A stretch of DNA of 64,000 nt, from positions 12,018,501-12,082,500 of the forward strand of contig JAULJL010000011.1 in assembly GCA_030761205.1 (NCBI GenBank), read 5' to 3'. Under the pieces are notes generated by a model. The model had not been told where the DNA came from and did not search any database. It saw only the letters and a program-made list of their open reading frames with translations. Shown here piece by piece: positions 1 to 10,742 of this stretch (positions are counted from its first letter, which is position 1; each line of letters begins with the position of its first letter). This stretch comes from Fremontodendron californicum. Taxonomy: Eukaryota > Streptophyta > Magnoliopsida > Malvales > Malvaceae. The translations under genes and the position numbers were made by a program.

Positions 1-1768
1 AATTCGAAATTTCAAGAGTGAGTGCTAGGATTTTGTTTCGAAAGGATTCTTGAGAATGAAAGTCTAGGTTTTAATTAGAGCAAGCATATACTAAAAGTTA
101 GTGGCCGAATAGGTGGTCAACGGAGTAGATCGAATGAGGTGAAGTTTCGAACTTCGATTTCAGATCTAGAAGATTCTAGAGAGATTCGGGTGAAACTAAT
201 TTGATTTTTGAAAAGAGGAGATCGAGAGGAATTTTTAGTGATTTTTTGGGAATTTTTGGAGTCCGATGACCGGCGGTTGACGGCGACGGTACGACGACGA
301 CAGTGGTTCTGGCCGAAATCTGGAAAATTCTTGGTTTTGGGTGAAGAAATTCTTGGTGTTCTTGAAGAATTTCAGAGAAAAGAGTTTTTTTTTTTTAAAA
401 TCAGGTAAAAGTGTTTAACAAAAAAAAAAAATGCATGTTGATAGCAGCAGGCGGGTCGGGCCAAGCGGCCCACGCCTGGGCCTGACCCTCATGCTGCCTC
501 CTTTATTTTTTTTTTCTTTGTGTTTTATTGTTTTTTTTGTCTTGTTATTTTGTTATTTATTTTATTTATTATTTTACTAATTGATTTTTAAGTTTTTTTG
601 GCAGGTTTATTTTGTGAATTATTATTATTATTTGCTTACTATTATTATTATGAGATATTTTATTAACCATTGTGTTCTTCAAAAAAAAAACTATTATTTT
701 TTAAGAAAACTATTATTATATTATTTTATATTTATTTTATATTAATAATTATATATTTTTAATATTATTAACCATTGATTTATTTTTAAGATTAGATTAA
801 TTATTAATTGAAGAATAGTTATTTTTAAATAAATAAATTGAGATTTTTTTCTAATGATGAAATTCAAAAAAATTACGAATGGTTGATTTCTGAAAAATTT
901 TTAGGTGAGGAATTTCTCTTAGAAATTCTCCAGAATGAATGGAATGATTTTTTAAGAGATAATTTTCAATACCAATACCAATAAAAATCAAAAATTTATT
1001 TTTTTAAGGATAATTAATTTTCAATATTTTTTTTCTGAAATTGATTTTCCATAATAAATGCTTAATTTAAATTGAAGGATAAATTAAGATTTTTTCCGAT
1101 GATGAAATTCAAGAAAGTTGCGAATAGATGACTTTTAAGAAATTTCTAGGTGAGAAAAATTCTCTTAAAAATTCTCCAGAACGAATAGAAGAATATTTTA
1201 AGGGATGATTTTCGATATTAAAGATCAGAATTTGTTTTTCGAACAAACCTTAATAAAAATGTGGATTAATTTTGGAAGATTAATTTAAGAGAAATAATCT
1301 TGTTAAATAACCTAATTTTTCAGACGACGGAGCCTCTTCAATAGAACGAATGGTTTCTTTTGAATACTCTCGAGATGAGAAAACATTTTTTAGTAATTTC
1401 TCGAGAATAAATGGAAGGAAGACCTAAAAAATAATCTTTGAGATTTTTAATTTTAACAATTAAAATGAAATAGGATAGACAAGACCATTTAATTAAGACT
1501 TTTTAAGTATCACAAGACTAATTAGGTACTATCTCTTAGATAGGCGTTGTGGGGGTCCTAATACTTCCTCACACGTAACCGTACCCCCGAACCTAGTTCT
1601 GATAAGTAGACCATAACCTATTCTTTTTAAGGTGCCTTAGTCAAGCTTAGGATTACTTTAAATAAGATAGATTCGTATAGGTGACTAATCACACCTAGAT
1701 TAGATGATTAGTGGCGACTCCATTGTTTGTGTCTAGCATGCTGGATTCGTATTTGGCACGTTATGACA
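1..1768 (+). repeat. 5' LTR of the Ogre-type element, left part missing
   Basis: Base 1 aligns with 49837 of the 3' LTR, and the match runs to the terminal ...TTATGACA at 1768, directly before the primer site. The TATA-containing part of this LTR lies outside the window. The two LTRs differ by scattered substitutions and small indels, a few percent by eye, indicating an old insertion. Short uninterrupted reading stretches here (for example around 208-408) lack a proper ATG start and are not genes. Confidence 0.93.
1548..1573 (+). other. U5 stem-loop of the 5' LTR
   Basis: TGTGGGG and CCTCACA can pair as a 7-bp stem with one G-U pair. The same structure occurs at 51384-51409 and in all three LTRs of the nested non-autonomous element (10398-10423, 21546-21571, 32729-32754), with a changing but still pairing fifth position. 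This suggests a functional RNA structure in the R/U5 region. Confidence 0.55.
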
Positions 1769-1771
1769 GTT

Positions 1772-1789
1772 TGGCGACTCCACTGGGGA
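1772..1789 (+). other. Primer binding site, tRNA-Arg type
   Basis: TGGCGACTCCACTGGGGA begins three bases after the 5' LTR end. It is the kind of site assigned to tRNA-Arg in Ogre elements, where the tRNA 3' end primes minus-strand DNA synthesis. The nested non-autonomous element has the same site with a single A/G difference. Confidence 0.85.
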
Positions 1790-2592
1790 CATTAGAGAGT
1801 CGAGCCATAAATTAGTCTTGTGATACCTTAGGTTTTAAATATTGGTCTTTAAGTGTTTAATTTTTATGTATTTATTTATTTGTTTATTTATTTTTTATTT
1901 TGATTTTGTTATTTGTACTAACAACTTTTGTTTCATTGTACATTTGTGGGTAAAGGAAGGTTTGAATGTCCCTTCGCACACACGACACATTGCATATCAT
2001 AAAGTCCTATACCCGGACTCGTCCCTTTTAGGAGGGGGTAAAGTACCTACGCCTCAAGAGGTTAAAACCTCCGCAACGGCTAGCGAAACACCTTCAGAGT
2101 GTAAAGTACCAAAGTTTTTGAGAGGTGATAACCTCCTCCATAACGTTGGAAAATACTCTCCCCCGAACCCTTCTGGTTGGAGCCTGTAATGGGTGAGGAA
2201 TGGAGTGCCTTACTCATTCTACATGGATGATGTTAAGGAGCAATTTGGGGACCTTTTTAGCTTGGTCAAGTATCCTAAACCCAACATATAAACAATACTT
2301 AAGTGACCAAACTTTAAGATAGAGCCATGTCCAACCTTATATAGAGGAGAACCCGAACTAGGACACATGAAGGGACACTTCTTACCTTATACTTTTTCAT
2401 TAACATGATCTTGTTTACCTGACACATTTGTTTTGCTGATATGCTCACCATGATGATGTAGTGCTTACACATGTTGTATTTTTATTTTTTCGTAAGTTTG
2501 TTGATATAATATCTAACTGTTTGTTTGTTTCTTTTCATACATCATGCATCTTCATAAAGTCATCTTGCCACATAACGGTCTAGATAAAAAGA
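1790..2592 (+). other. Ogre 5' untranslated leader
   Basis: Untranslated stretch between primer site and ORF1. The part around 1960-2240 is recognisably related to the leader of the nested non-autonomous element (around 11030-11290): both have a run of cacaca, a CCCGG block, and the phrases GTAAAGTA and CTAGCGAAACAC in the same order. The open stretch at 1842-2189 shows no protein family signature and is not called a gene. Confidence 0.6.
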
Positions 2593-4503
2593 ATGTCTAC
2601 TAAATCCATGAAAAACTTGACAGTCGCCAAGCGTGAGTCTGCCAGTAGTTTGAAGCTTAGGTCTGAAGCAATCCAGCAAAGTACAGGAGATTGTCTTCCA
2701 TTCGGCTATGTCTCTACTCTTCCCGAGAAAGTTCACATGGATCTGGCACAGAACAACCTTGAAGATCTGATCAACATTTGGCATTCTTGGGATGGAACTC
2801 GACAAGAAACATTTAGACGAAAGTATGGGGACCTGGCTTTGCTCCTATCTGTCGAAGTCGATAATAACTTGGTAAAAGCCATGATGCAGTTTTTGGACCC
2901 ATCATACAGGTGCTTCGTGTTCAATGAAGTGGATATGGTTCCAACCATAGAAGAATATTCAGCTTTGCTTCGTTTGGACCCTCCTAATCCAGACAAAGTC
3001 GACTGGAAGAACAAGACAGGTTATCGGAAGAAGATAGCAAAGATCATGGGAATCAGCTTGACAGAAGTTGACAAGATTGTGAAGACAAAAGGTAAGAGCA
3101 CTGGTATTCCATGGAATGTTCTCCGAAACTTCATTGTCAAACACCCAGATGATGATAAAGGTTTGGAAGTGATGGCTTTGGCTATTTACGGACTTGTGGT
3201 TTTCCCGAAGATATTGGGACATATTGAAACAACTATGGTGAATTTCATGGACCAAGTTCAACACCAGATCAATACGGCTCCAGCTATATTAGCCGAGTCT
3301 ATCAGGTCACTGAATCACTGCAGGAGAAATAGAAAAGGGCGTTTCATCGGATGTTTACAGTTGCTCTATATCTGGATGAAAAGTCATTTCGAGTGCCAAG
3401 AGTCGAAGTTCCGAAAGCCATACTTCCCCACTAGCATCCCCATCAAGGAGTTTTGTGAAAGCACATGGCCTGAATCAAGGTCAAAATAAGAATGGATATT
3501 GATGTTGCGAGAACTTACAAGCCGACAAGTGATCTGGAAAGCACCATGGATGCCTCATGGACTTATGTTATTTAGCTGTGGTGATCAACCTTGGGTTCCT
3601 CTCTTGGGACTTTGGGGTGTCGTTAGCTACTCTCCCATCATGGTACGGAGACAGGCAGGGTATAAGCAGTTCATACCGATGACTCACGGACTTAACCAGG
3701 TGGATTTCTCTTATTCAGACAAAGGGGTTATCAACAGGATAAAGGAACTCACAAAGGCTTGGAAATTAACAGTTAGAGTTGAGGGGGGTAGTATCTCATG
3801 GAACACTACTCCTGAATACTCTGTGTGGCAGGCCAGTAGAGAAAAAGATATTGTGATTCCTTGCAAAAGAAGTTCAGACGGTTCAGTCAAGGTTATAGCC
3901 TCGGATCCTATGCTGAGGATAGAAAAGGCTAAAAGGAAGCTGCAAGAAGAAAAAGATGAATTGGGAGAAGAAAACCAGAAACTGCAATCAAGGGTAGAAG
4001 AGTTAGAAAAAAGCTTGAACAAAGAAAAAAACAAGGCCAAGAATCTTCGATTAAAAGTTCGAAAGTTGGGGGATGGTTTAGTGGAAAGAGATGGCATTGT
4101 TCAAAAACTCATCGAAGATGCCGACACTTCAAAAGAATCCTTGACAGGTATGGAAAAGAAATATTCGCTTTAGACTACTGAGGTTGGACGCCTAAAGGAA
4201 GAAAATGGGGAGTTATTGTTTGATCAACAAAGAAAGGTAGCTGATTGCCAAGAATTGGTTACCGAAATAATGAATTTGAAGAAAGAATGCTCGCAACTCC
4301 GAGATACGGACTCTAAAAAGCAAAATCTTCTGGAGAATATGTTTGACCATTTTGATGTGGCATCCCGCAAGGCAGAAGACATGTATGACAGAATCATGGA
4401 GGTTAAGGCGAAAGTACATCCGTTCCATGAAACCGGCTAGCTCATATACGAACTTTTGGATGAAGCTCAGTCTCACTACCGTCAGATTGTCAAGTTCCTT
4501 TAG
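2593..4503 (+). pseudogene. Ogre ORF1, broken by three in-frame stops
   Basis: Ogre elements carry an additional ORF of unknown role upstream of gag, and this is its remnant. The ATG at 2593 opens a single frame of about 637 codons, interrupted by TAA at 3487, TAG at 4171 and TAG at 4438, and finally closed at 4501. All three internal stops can be explained by C-to-T change of a CAA or CAG codon; no frameshift is needed. The N-terminal half resembles the plant-mobile-like domain of Ogre ORF1 proteins, with conserved phrases such as EEYSALL and a Trp-rich part near 3540-3640. The part encoded around 3910-4080 is rich in Lys and Glu with heptad spacing and should form a coiled coil. It is not translated as a whole today unless the stops are read through. 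Confidence 0.82.
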
Positions 4504-4869
4504 AGGCATTAGGATTTCTTTTTTAGGTTTATGATTTTAGGATTCTTTGTAAGAACTTTTCATTTTTTATGCTTTAGGACCAGTTGAAGTTGTTATTTTT
4601 ATGTTTTTAGGGCCGCTTTGGTTTTTAGGATTTCTATGGATTTGGTAATTTTATTTATAAAATTTTTTTTATCTATATTTGTTATGTGGCTGGTGTTCTT
4701 TCATAACATTTCATCCATATGTGCATAAACATCATCAATTTAGTTTTAATTTTTAAACATATCATCCTGATTTAAGAAACTTTGCTAAAGGTTCAAGGAT
4801 AGCTTGACAGTCAGAACCTTCGAGACAGTCTTCTCGTCACTCTTACAACACCATATCAAAATTAGAGAA
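4504..4869 (+). other. Spacer between ORF1 and gag
   Basis: T-rich non-coding stretch between the ORF1 stop and the gag ATG. No ORF, repeat array or RNA gene is visible. Confidence 0.5.
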
Positions 4870-5958
4870 ATGGTCGAAGAGCAATCCTCAAGGATAGATA
4901 AGGTAGAACAAGCTTAGGATGAGATTAGAGAGCAGTTAAGTTCTTTGCTGGAAATGATGAGAAGCCTGAAAGGGAAGAATAAGGAAGATGAATCTGGTTC
5001 TCAAAGGAAAGAGCAGAATATGGGTGAATCTTTATGTCCGCCCGGTTTTCGATCTCAAGCGCAACATGAACAATTATAGTAGATGCCTTACATGGAAGGA
5101 TTCACTTGCCCACACGGCCAACCTCAAATCTCGGGGTTCACTTTTCCTGTTCCTAGGACAAAGATAGACCCAGTCCAAGTTCCAGATTTGGATGATCCCA
5201 AAGAGTTAGAGAAGCTGAAAGTGGCGGAAGAGATCGAGTCTCGAAAAATAAAGATGATTGAAGAAAGGCTTCAAGCTGTTGAGGGGTTAGACTGCTATGG
5301 TTCTATGGATGCTGAGGGGCTTTGTTTAGTGTCAGATGTAGTGATCCCGCCTAAGTTCAAGACTCCTGACTTCGAAAAGTTTGATGGGTCAAAGTGTCCC
5401 ATATCCCATATCACCATGTACTGCCGGAAGATGGCCGCCCACACTAGAGATGACAAGCTACTTGTCCATGTCTTTCAGGACATCCTTACAAGATCCGCTG
5501 CTAGGTGGTATGTTCAACTCGATAGGAATCAGATTCGTACTTGGAAAGAATTGGCCAAGGCATTCATCAATCAGTATAAGCACATTGTTGATATGGCTCC
5601 GGATCGTTTGTCTCTACAAAATATGGAGAAGAAGTCCACCGAAAGTTTTAAAGACTATGCCCAGAGATGGAGGGATATTGCTGCCCAGATCCAGCCGCCT
5701 CTGACTGAGAAATAGACTACGGTGCTGTTCGTTAGTACTCTTAAAGCTCAGTACTACGACAGGATGATTGGGAACGCCACAAAGAACTTTGCTGATATGG
5801 TGATTTCCGGTGAAATCATATAAAATGCCATCAAGAGTGGCAAGATTGAAGGAGAAGAATCTGTTGTTAAGAGAAATAGTGTGACAAAGAAGAAAGAAGC
5901 TGATGTCCAGACTGTTGCATATGGAGGGCAACAAACGGGAGGTTACGTCCAGCACTTC
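4870..5958 (+). pseudogene. gag: Ogre gag, 5' portion, split by the LOG-carrying element
   Basis: Encodes the N-terminal and capsid part of Gag, the particle protein that packages element RNA. The ATG at 4870 is in frame with the conserved part. Stops interrupt this frame at 4915, 5077, 5080, 5713 and 5821; most fit a lost CAG. The block from about 5340 to 5700 has the Ogre capsid signature: FEKFDGSKCP, MYCRKMAAH, a Trp-rich ARWYVQLD and the YAQRWRDIA motif. The sequence is cut at 5958 by insertion of another retrotransposon, and the frame resumes exactly at 41926 once one copy of the duplicated ACTTC is removed. Confidence 0.88.
5954..5958. repeat. Target site duplication ACTTC, left copy
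   Basis: ACTTC lies immediately before the 5' LTR start (TGATAAC) of the LOG-carrying element and again at 41921-41925 directly after its 3' LTR. This proves insertion of that element into the Ogre gag. Confidence 0.95.
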
Positions 5959-6270
5959 TGATAACTCGTATAATTATATAGTTCTTAGTTATGTTTTATT
6001 ATTGTTTTGTGTCAAATACGAGTTATTATTGCTTAGTCTAATTGTGTTTATGATATTTTATATTTTTATGTAATTTGGTGTTTTTCACGAGTTTCTTTGA
6101 GTGATTTCAGATTACTAGGTTAAATCAAGAATTAAGGGCAAATCCAATTCAGTTACAGTTCCGACACCTTTTGCCATATCAGCTATATCTGGAGTTTCAC
6201 TGAAGCATTAAGGCTGAAATTTTTACAGTGCATAGTTAAGAGGCATATCTATTTTTTTCATGTTTTACAC
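5959..6270 (+). repeat. 5' LTR of the LOG element, first part
   Basis: Matches 40411-40722 of the 3' LTR. It starts TGATAACTCG and is interrupted at 6270 by the 26.8-kb array; the LTR continues at 33059. Confidence 0.95.
6266..6270. repeat. Target site duplication TACAC, left copy
   Basis: TACAC precedes TGTAGACACC of the first long LTR and is repeated at 33054-33058 right after the last ...GCGACA. The uninterrupted sequence at 40718-40722 has TACAC once. Confidence 0.95.
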
Positions 6271-6956
6271 TGTAGACACCTAATTTTGTCCGGACCACTA
6301 AACAGGTATGTTTTCCTCCCATATTGATGTTTCCGAGTATAAAAAGACTATTTTCATCCTGCAGGTGGTACTCCGAGACTTAGTTTAAGAGGGCGAGCAC
6401 AAAAAGTCAAACTTAAAAAAAAGTCAACCCCGAAAAAGTCAAACCCGAAAAAGTCAACCCTAGAAAGTCAACTACTGAAAAAGTCAACCCACTTTCAAAA
6501 TCAAGATTTTAAGTTCAATTGAAAAATGGAGAAAGAATTTTGATAATCCGAGGTCTACATTGAAAGATATGGACTTCGGAAGTTGGGATTTGGAGATTCA
6601 GTAGAAAAGAAACCCTAATCCGAAAAATTTGGGGAAAAGTGCTTAAACGATCAAACTGGTCGAAATTGAAGGTTCCAAATGAAAGATAAGCACTGACTAC
6701 GGGTAATGGAGAAGTCACTTGCGAGAAAAACCGAGAGAAAAGTCAATCCGGGAGAACCGAGAATTAGGGTTTTTAGTGGATTCCGGTGAAATCGGGAAGA
6801 ATCACAGAAATGGCCCGACTTGGTAAGACCAAATCCCCCAATGGATGAAGAATGGTTAAAAAGGATGGCCCAAGGCTCAGATTGAAGAAAATCTGAAAAT
6901 CGGATTTGTTTTGAGCAAAACCGGGTTTCGGAGGTAAAAGGGCAAAATTGGAAAAA

Positions 6957-7530
6957 TTTGGGAAAAATAGCAAATGGACTTCGGAAATTCTGAAAAATTT
7001 GTCAATCTCATTCTTAAATCATTTGAAAGAGATTGGTAAAAGAAAATCTTGATTCGGAGTTCGTTTGCAAAATGGCCAAATCCCGGGTTTCTTATGCAGT
7101 AATTCAAAAAGGAAAATCCCGGAAAAATAGCAAATGGACTCCAAAAATTTTGAAATTTTGCAGATCTCATTTTTAATTTATCTGGAAGAGATTGGCGAAA
7201 GAAAATCTTGATTCCCAGTTCGTTTGCAAAATGGCTAAATCCCGAGCCTCCTATGCAGTAATTCAAGCCCATAAATCCCGAAAAAATACCAAATGAGCTC
7301 CAAAAATTATGAAAACTTCCAGATCACACTTTTTAATTATTTTGAAGAGATTGGTGAAGAAAAATCTTGATTTGGAGCTCTTTTAAAAAATGGTAAAAAG
7401 TAGGGGCATAAAAGGACATTTTGGGAAGAAAAAATCCAAATAAATAGCAAACGGACTCGGATAATTTTGAAAACTTCTAGAACTCAATATTTTATTGTTT
7501 TGGAAGTATTAAAAAAAGAAAAATTGGATT
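6957..7530 (+). repeat. Four degenerate ~160-bp tandem units inside LTR A
   Basis: Each unit has the phrases AATAGCAAATGGACTCC, a CAGATCTCA-like block, GAAGAGATTGG and AAAATCTTGATT. Equivalent arrays lie at about 18177-18745, 29325-29900 and 59395-59965. They lie upstream of the TATA box, so they are in U3 and could act as promoter elements. Their minus-strand translation produces a misleading repeated open frame. Confidence 0.7.
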
Positions 7531-7800
7531 TGGAGCCCGTTTGATATTTATTTTGCATCCGGGGGGCAAAATGGTCGTTTCACCCAAGCAACCGAAAAAG
7601 GCTTATTTGGGCCTTTCAAAAATCAGAGCTGGGCTGGAAAAGAGAAGTGCTGGCCTGCCCAAGCCCAAAGGAAGGAGGAAGCTTAGGATTTTTTCAATCA
7701 AGTGATTAAAAATCAAGAGTTAAGTTAGAGATTTTCATTTTTGAGCCTAAGTCCCAATCCCACATCCCTTTGTAATGTCAAGCCAAGGAGGTGCTCACCT

Positions 7801-7808
7801 TATAAATA
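7801..7808 (+). promoter_or_regulatory. TATA box of LTR A
   Basis: TATAAATA in the context CCTTATAAATAAGGAG, the only good TATA signal before the hairpin array. Transcription should start roughly 30 bp downstream. Confidence 0.65.
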
Positions 7809-7913
7809 AGGAGTCTTGGCCTTTGGTTGAGACCACCCACTACCCCTTGTGAGATAGTCTATACACTTGTATTAGGATTATCCGGGTGGTGAGTCATAGT
7901 GTTTTTGTTGAGA

Positions 7914-8204
7914 GGGTTTGTAGCTTAATCCGTTCAAAAGCTACTCTGAGGGTTTGTAGCTTAATCCGTTCAAAAGCTACTCTGAGGGTTTGTAGCTTAA
8001 TCCGTTCAAAAGCTACTCTGAGGGTTTATAGCTTAATCCGTTCAAAAGCTACTTGTGAGAGGGTTTGTGGCTTAATCCGTTCAAAAGCTACTCTGAGGGT
8101 TTATAGCTTAATCCGTTCAAAAGCTACTTGTGAGAGGGTTTGTGGCTTAATCCGTTCAAAAGCTACTCTGAGGGTTTATAGCTTAATCCGTTCAAAAGCT
8201 ACTT
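7914..8204 (+). repeat. 36-bp hairpin repeat array, 8 units (LTR A)
   Basis: Uninterrupted head-to-tail 36-bp units. Each contains the inverted pair GTAGCTT / AAGCTAC around an 11-nt loop. Variants ATAGCTT and GTGGCTT keep all or most pairing, the latter by a G-U pair. The array starts about 80 bp after the expected transcription start, so it is transcribed. Unit number differs among copies: 8 here, 6 in LTR B, 7 in LTR C, 12 at 60365-60796. It also reads through as a 12-residue repeat, but that frame starts at GTG and is not regarded as coding. Confidence 0.9.
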
Positions 8205-9099
8205 GGTGAGTTTTCATTTTAAAATAATGTTTCTTGTTCTTCCTTCATTTCTTTTCTTAAGTATATTTTTCTTACATTTTGTTTTTACAATAAACTCACC
8301 ATGGCCAAATGGCCTACATTATTTATTTTAAGTTGTTGTTTTTGATTCATTTTACCATATTGTTTATGCTATTTTCTTTATTTTTGATGTTTTAAATATT
8401 ATGTTATTTCATGTTCTTAAGTTATATTTAATTTGGTTGCTTTGTTTGTTGCCATTTATGTCTTAGATATCATGTTTTTGCATTTTTAATTTTCTGTTTT
8501 CATGTTGTTTAAATTTGAGCATGTTTTAGAGTTAGCATATTAAGTGTTTGTGAAAATGCTTGTGTGATTCTTTGCATGATTCTTGTTTTATATCTTAGTG
8601 AGCATGTTTTAGATTTGGTATATTAGGTGTTTGTGAAAATGCTTGTGTGATTTTTGTGTTATGACTTAGTTTTTCATGCTAGCATACCAAGTGTTTGTGA
8701 AAATGCCATGCATGTCTTAGGTCTAGGTTGCATTTATTGCCATGCAAGTTCATGTTAGGTCTAGACCATATTATTTATGTCATGCATTTTCCTTACCTTT
8801 AGGTTTAAATCCATGCATTTCATGCATTATGTTTGCTGCATTATTTCATGCATTTCATGTTCATGCCACTTGAATAATGACTTGAGCCAATTAATGGTTC
8901 AAGGTCATGCTCTCTTGAGCACACTTGTGGAAAATTAAGTTTGTCAAATTGATTATTCTACCTTTGTGATTTTTTTTACTTAGCCAATTTTTATCTAACT
9001 TTCAAAAAGTCCTAGCTACTGTCTTCAAGTCATTCTATGAGTTTCAAATATTTTTATTTTGGTTTTTAAATGATTTTATCAAAGACAAAAAAAAAAATG

Positions 9100-9532
9100 T
9101 GTTGGCAAAGCAGTTTTTTTTTCCACCCAAAACTCGTACATCTCCGATTTTTCTGGGAATTCATCTTTGATCAGAAAATTAAGTCGATTGTTTTTCATGT
9201 ATTTTTACATGTCCTGAGTCTCCAATAATTTTTTCAGAATTTTTGGAATTTTTAAAAATAGGGTAAAAAATCGTGGATTAAAACTGGACAGTGGAGTCAG
9301 AATTGAATTTAAAGAAAAACAAAGCAGTTTTTTCTCCTCCAAAAACTCGTACATCGCTGGTTTTTCTGGGAATTCATCTTTGATCAAAAAATTAATCCAA
9401 TTTTTTCTCGTATATTTTTACATGTCTTGAGTCTCCAGTATTTTTTTTAGAATTTTTGGGATTTTTAAAAATAGGGTAAAAAATCGTGGATTAAAACTGG
9501 ACAGTGGAGTCAGAATTGAATTTAAAGAAAAA
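9100..9532 (+). repeat. Two-copy ~212-bp tandem duplication in LTR A
   Basis: Two copies share AAAACTCGTACATC, CTGGGAATTCATCTTTGATC, CATGTC[C/T]TGAGTCTCC and GTGGATTAAAACTGGACAG. They are also present in LTR B (about 20240-20680) and LTR C (about 31430-31865). No coding role is seen. Confidence 0.8.
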
Positions 9533-10397
9533 CCAATTTTCTGTTTTGGTTAATTTACTTAGAGTGGGCTGATTAGGAGGGTTAGCTACTGACTTAGGGT
9601 AATTTCTAAGCCTTTTTAAACTCTAAAAATGGTTTTTCAAGTCCCGGGTTAAGGGTAGCCAAGTCCGGATTTTTTTAAACTTAGGAAATTAGAGTCATTT
9701 TAAAAATTTTAGCCCAGTTTTTATTTTTAATTCAAGCTTTTCAAAATTGTTTTCAAACAATCACAAAGTATTTTGGTTTTAGAATATTTAATTTGACATA
9801 TTTTCCTAAGGTAACCGGATATCTTTTTAGATATACGGATTTCCTTAATTAAAGGAAAAAATACATCTCATGCATTGCATTTTTATATTTATGCATTTTA
9901 TATAATATGTGATTCTTGCCATAATAATTTCTATGTGTCATGACATTTAGGTTGCATTATATTATTTAGATTTTGCTATGTCATTTTATTTATGTCATGC
10001 CTATACATATTCATTTCTTTTAAATGTTTTCAAAAAAGATAATGATTTTCAATAAAAATAAAGATATTCCCGAGTTAAAATAATTCATGAGTTCTCTACC
10101 GGGTTTGCTGGAGGGAATATCATCAATTATTATTAATAAAGGAATATCTTTCTTTCAAAAAAAAAAAAGAGAATGATTCGGAAAGTTTTCCAAAACTAAT
10201 AAAAATTTCTATATTTTGCCACGTTTGTTGGGGAATATAGGAAAATTTTGAATTTATAAATTCCGGATCATTTTCAATCAAAAATGGAATTATTTTTCTT
10301 TAAATTGGGAATTAATTTGAAATACTAAATTTAAAACCAACTTTTACCAAGACTTGAGATAACACACGATTAATAAGGTACCGATTTATACGGGCGT

Positions 10398-10423
10398 TGT
10401 GGGGGTGCTAATCCTTCCCCACA
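10398..10423 (+). other. U5 stem-loop of LTR A
   Basis: TGTGGGG pairs perfectly with CCCCACA over seven base pairs. It is the homologue of the Ogre structures at 1548 and 51384, where one pair is G-U or A-U instead of G-C. It is repeated at 21546-21571 (LTR B) and 32729-32754 (LTR C). Confidence 0.6.
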
Positions 10424-10666
10424 CGTAACCGACTCCCGAACCCGTTTCTTTGATTTCTCTGGTTTAAAACGCAGACTTGAAATCGGTTTTTAAAATGTTT
10501 TAATTAATGTTTAAAATATTTTATAAAATCGGTTTTAATAGGTGGCCGATCACACCTAGCTAAAAAGGTTGGTGGCGACTCCATGTCTTTTTAGGTCATT
10601 TCCAAAACCTTCATTTTTTAGAGGAATTAAGTCGACTTTTCCTCGGTTTTTTTTAATGTCACGCCT

Positions 10667-10702
10667 AACGAATAATAAAGTCTTGCGATGAGACTCGTCG
10701 TT
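10667..10702 (+). other. U5 double stem just upstream of the LTR A end
   Basis: An inner stem AGTCT / AGACT (10679-10683 with 10691-10695) has a 7-nt loop. Outer AACGA / TCGTT (10667-10671 with 10698-10702) can extend it. It lies about 20-50 bases before the LTR end and primer site, where other retroelements have U5 structures that help initiate reverse transcription. It is conserved in LTRs B and C. Confidence 0.45.
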
Positions 10703-10724
10703 ATTTTTTTAGGTTGCGACAGCT

Positions 10725-10742
10725 TGGCGACTCCGCTGGGGA
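10725..10742 (+). other. Primer binding site of the first internal region
   Basis: TGGCGACTCCGCTGGGGA, tRNA-Arg type, three bases after the end of LTR A. It differs from the Ogre site at 1772 by one base. Confidence 0.85.

Larger units (their letters stand above)
6271..10721 (+). repeat. LTR A of the non-autonomous array (4451 bp)
   Basis: Begins TGTAGACACC and ends GGTTGCGACA. It contains internal repeats: short AAAAAGTCAACCC copies (about 6404-6490), a four-unit array of about 160 bp (about 6957-7530), a TATA box at 7801, an eight-unit 36-bp hairpin array (7914-8204), three copies of an ~85-bp AGCATGTTTTAG/GTGTTTGTGAAAATGC unit (about 8518-8710) and a two-copy ~212-bp duplication (about 9100-9530). 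Minus-strand open stretches here only reflect the 160-bp repeats and are not genes. Confidence 0.95.

Noticed and set aside
1842..2189. 115-codon open stretch in the Ogre leader
   Set aside because: No family signature. The related leader of the non-autonomous element does not keep the frame, so conservation is at the nucleotide level.
7914..8204. CRISPR-like array of 36-bp repeats
   Set aside because: The repeats are contiguous with no spacers, they lie in a plant LTR, and no cas genes are present.
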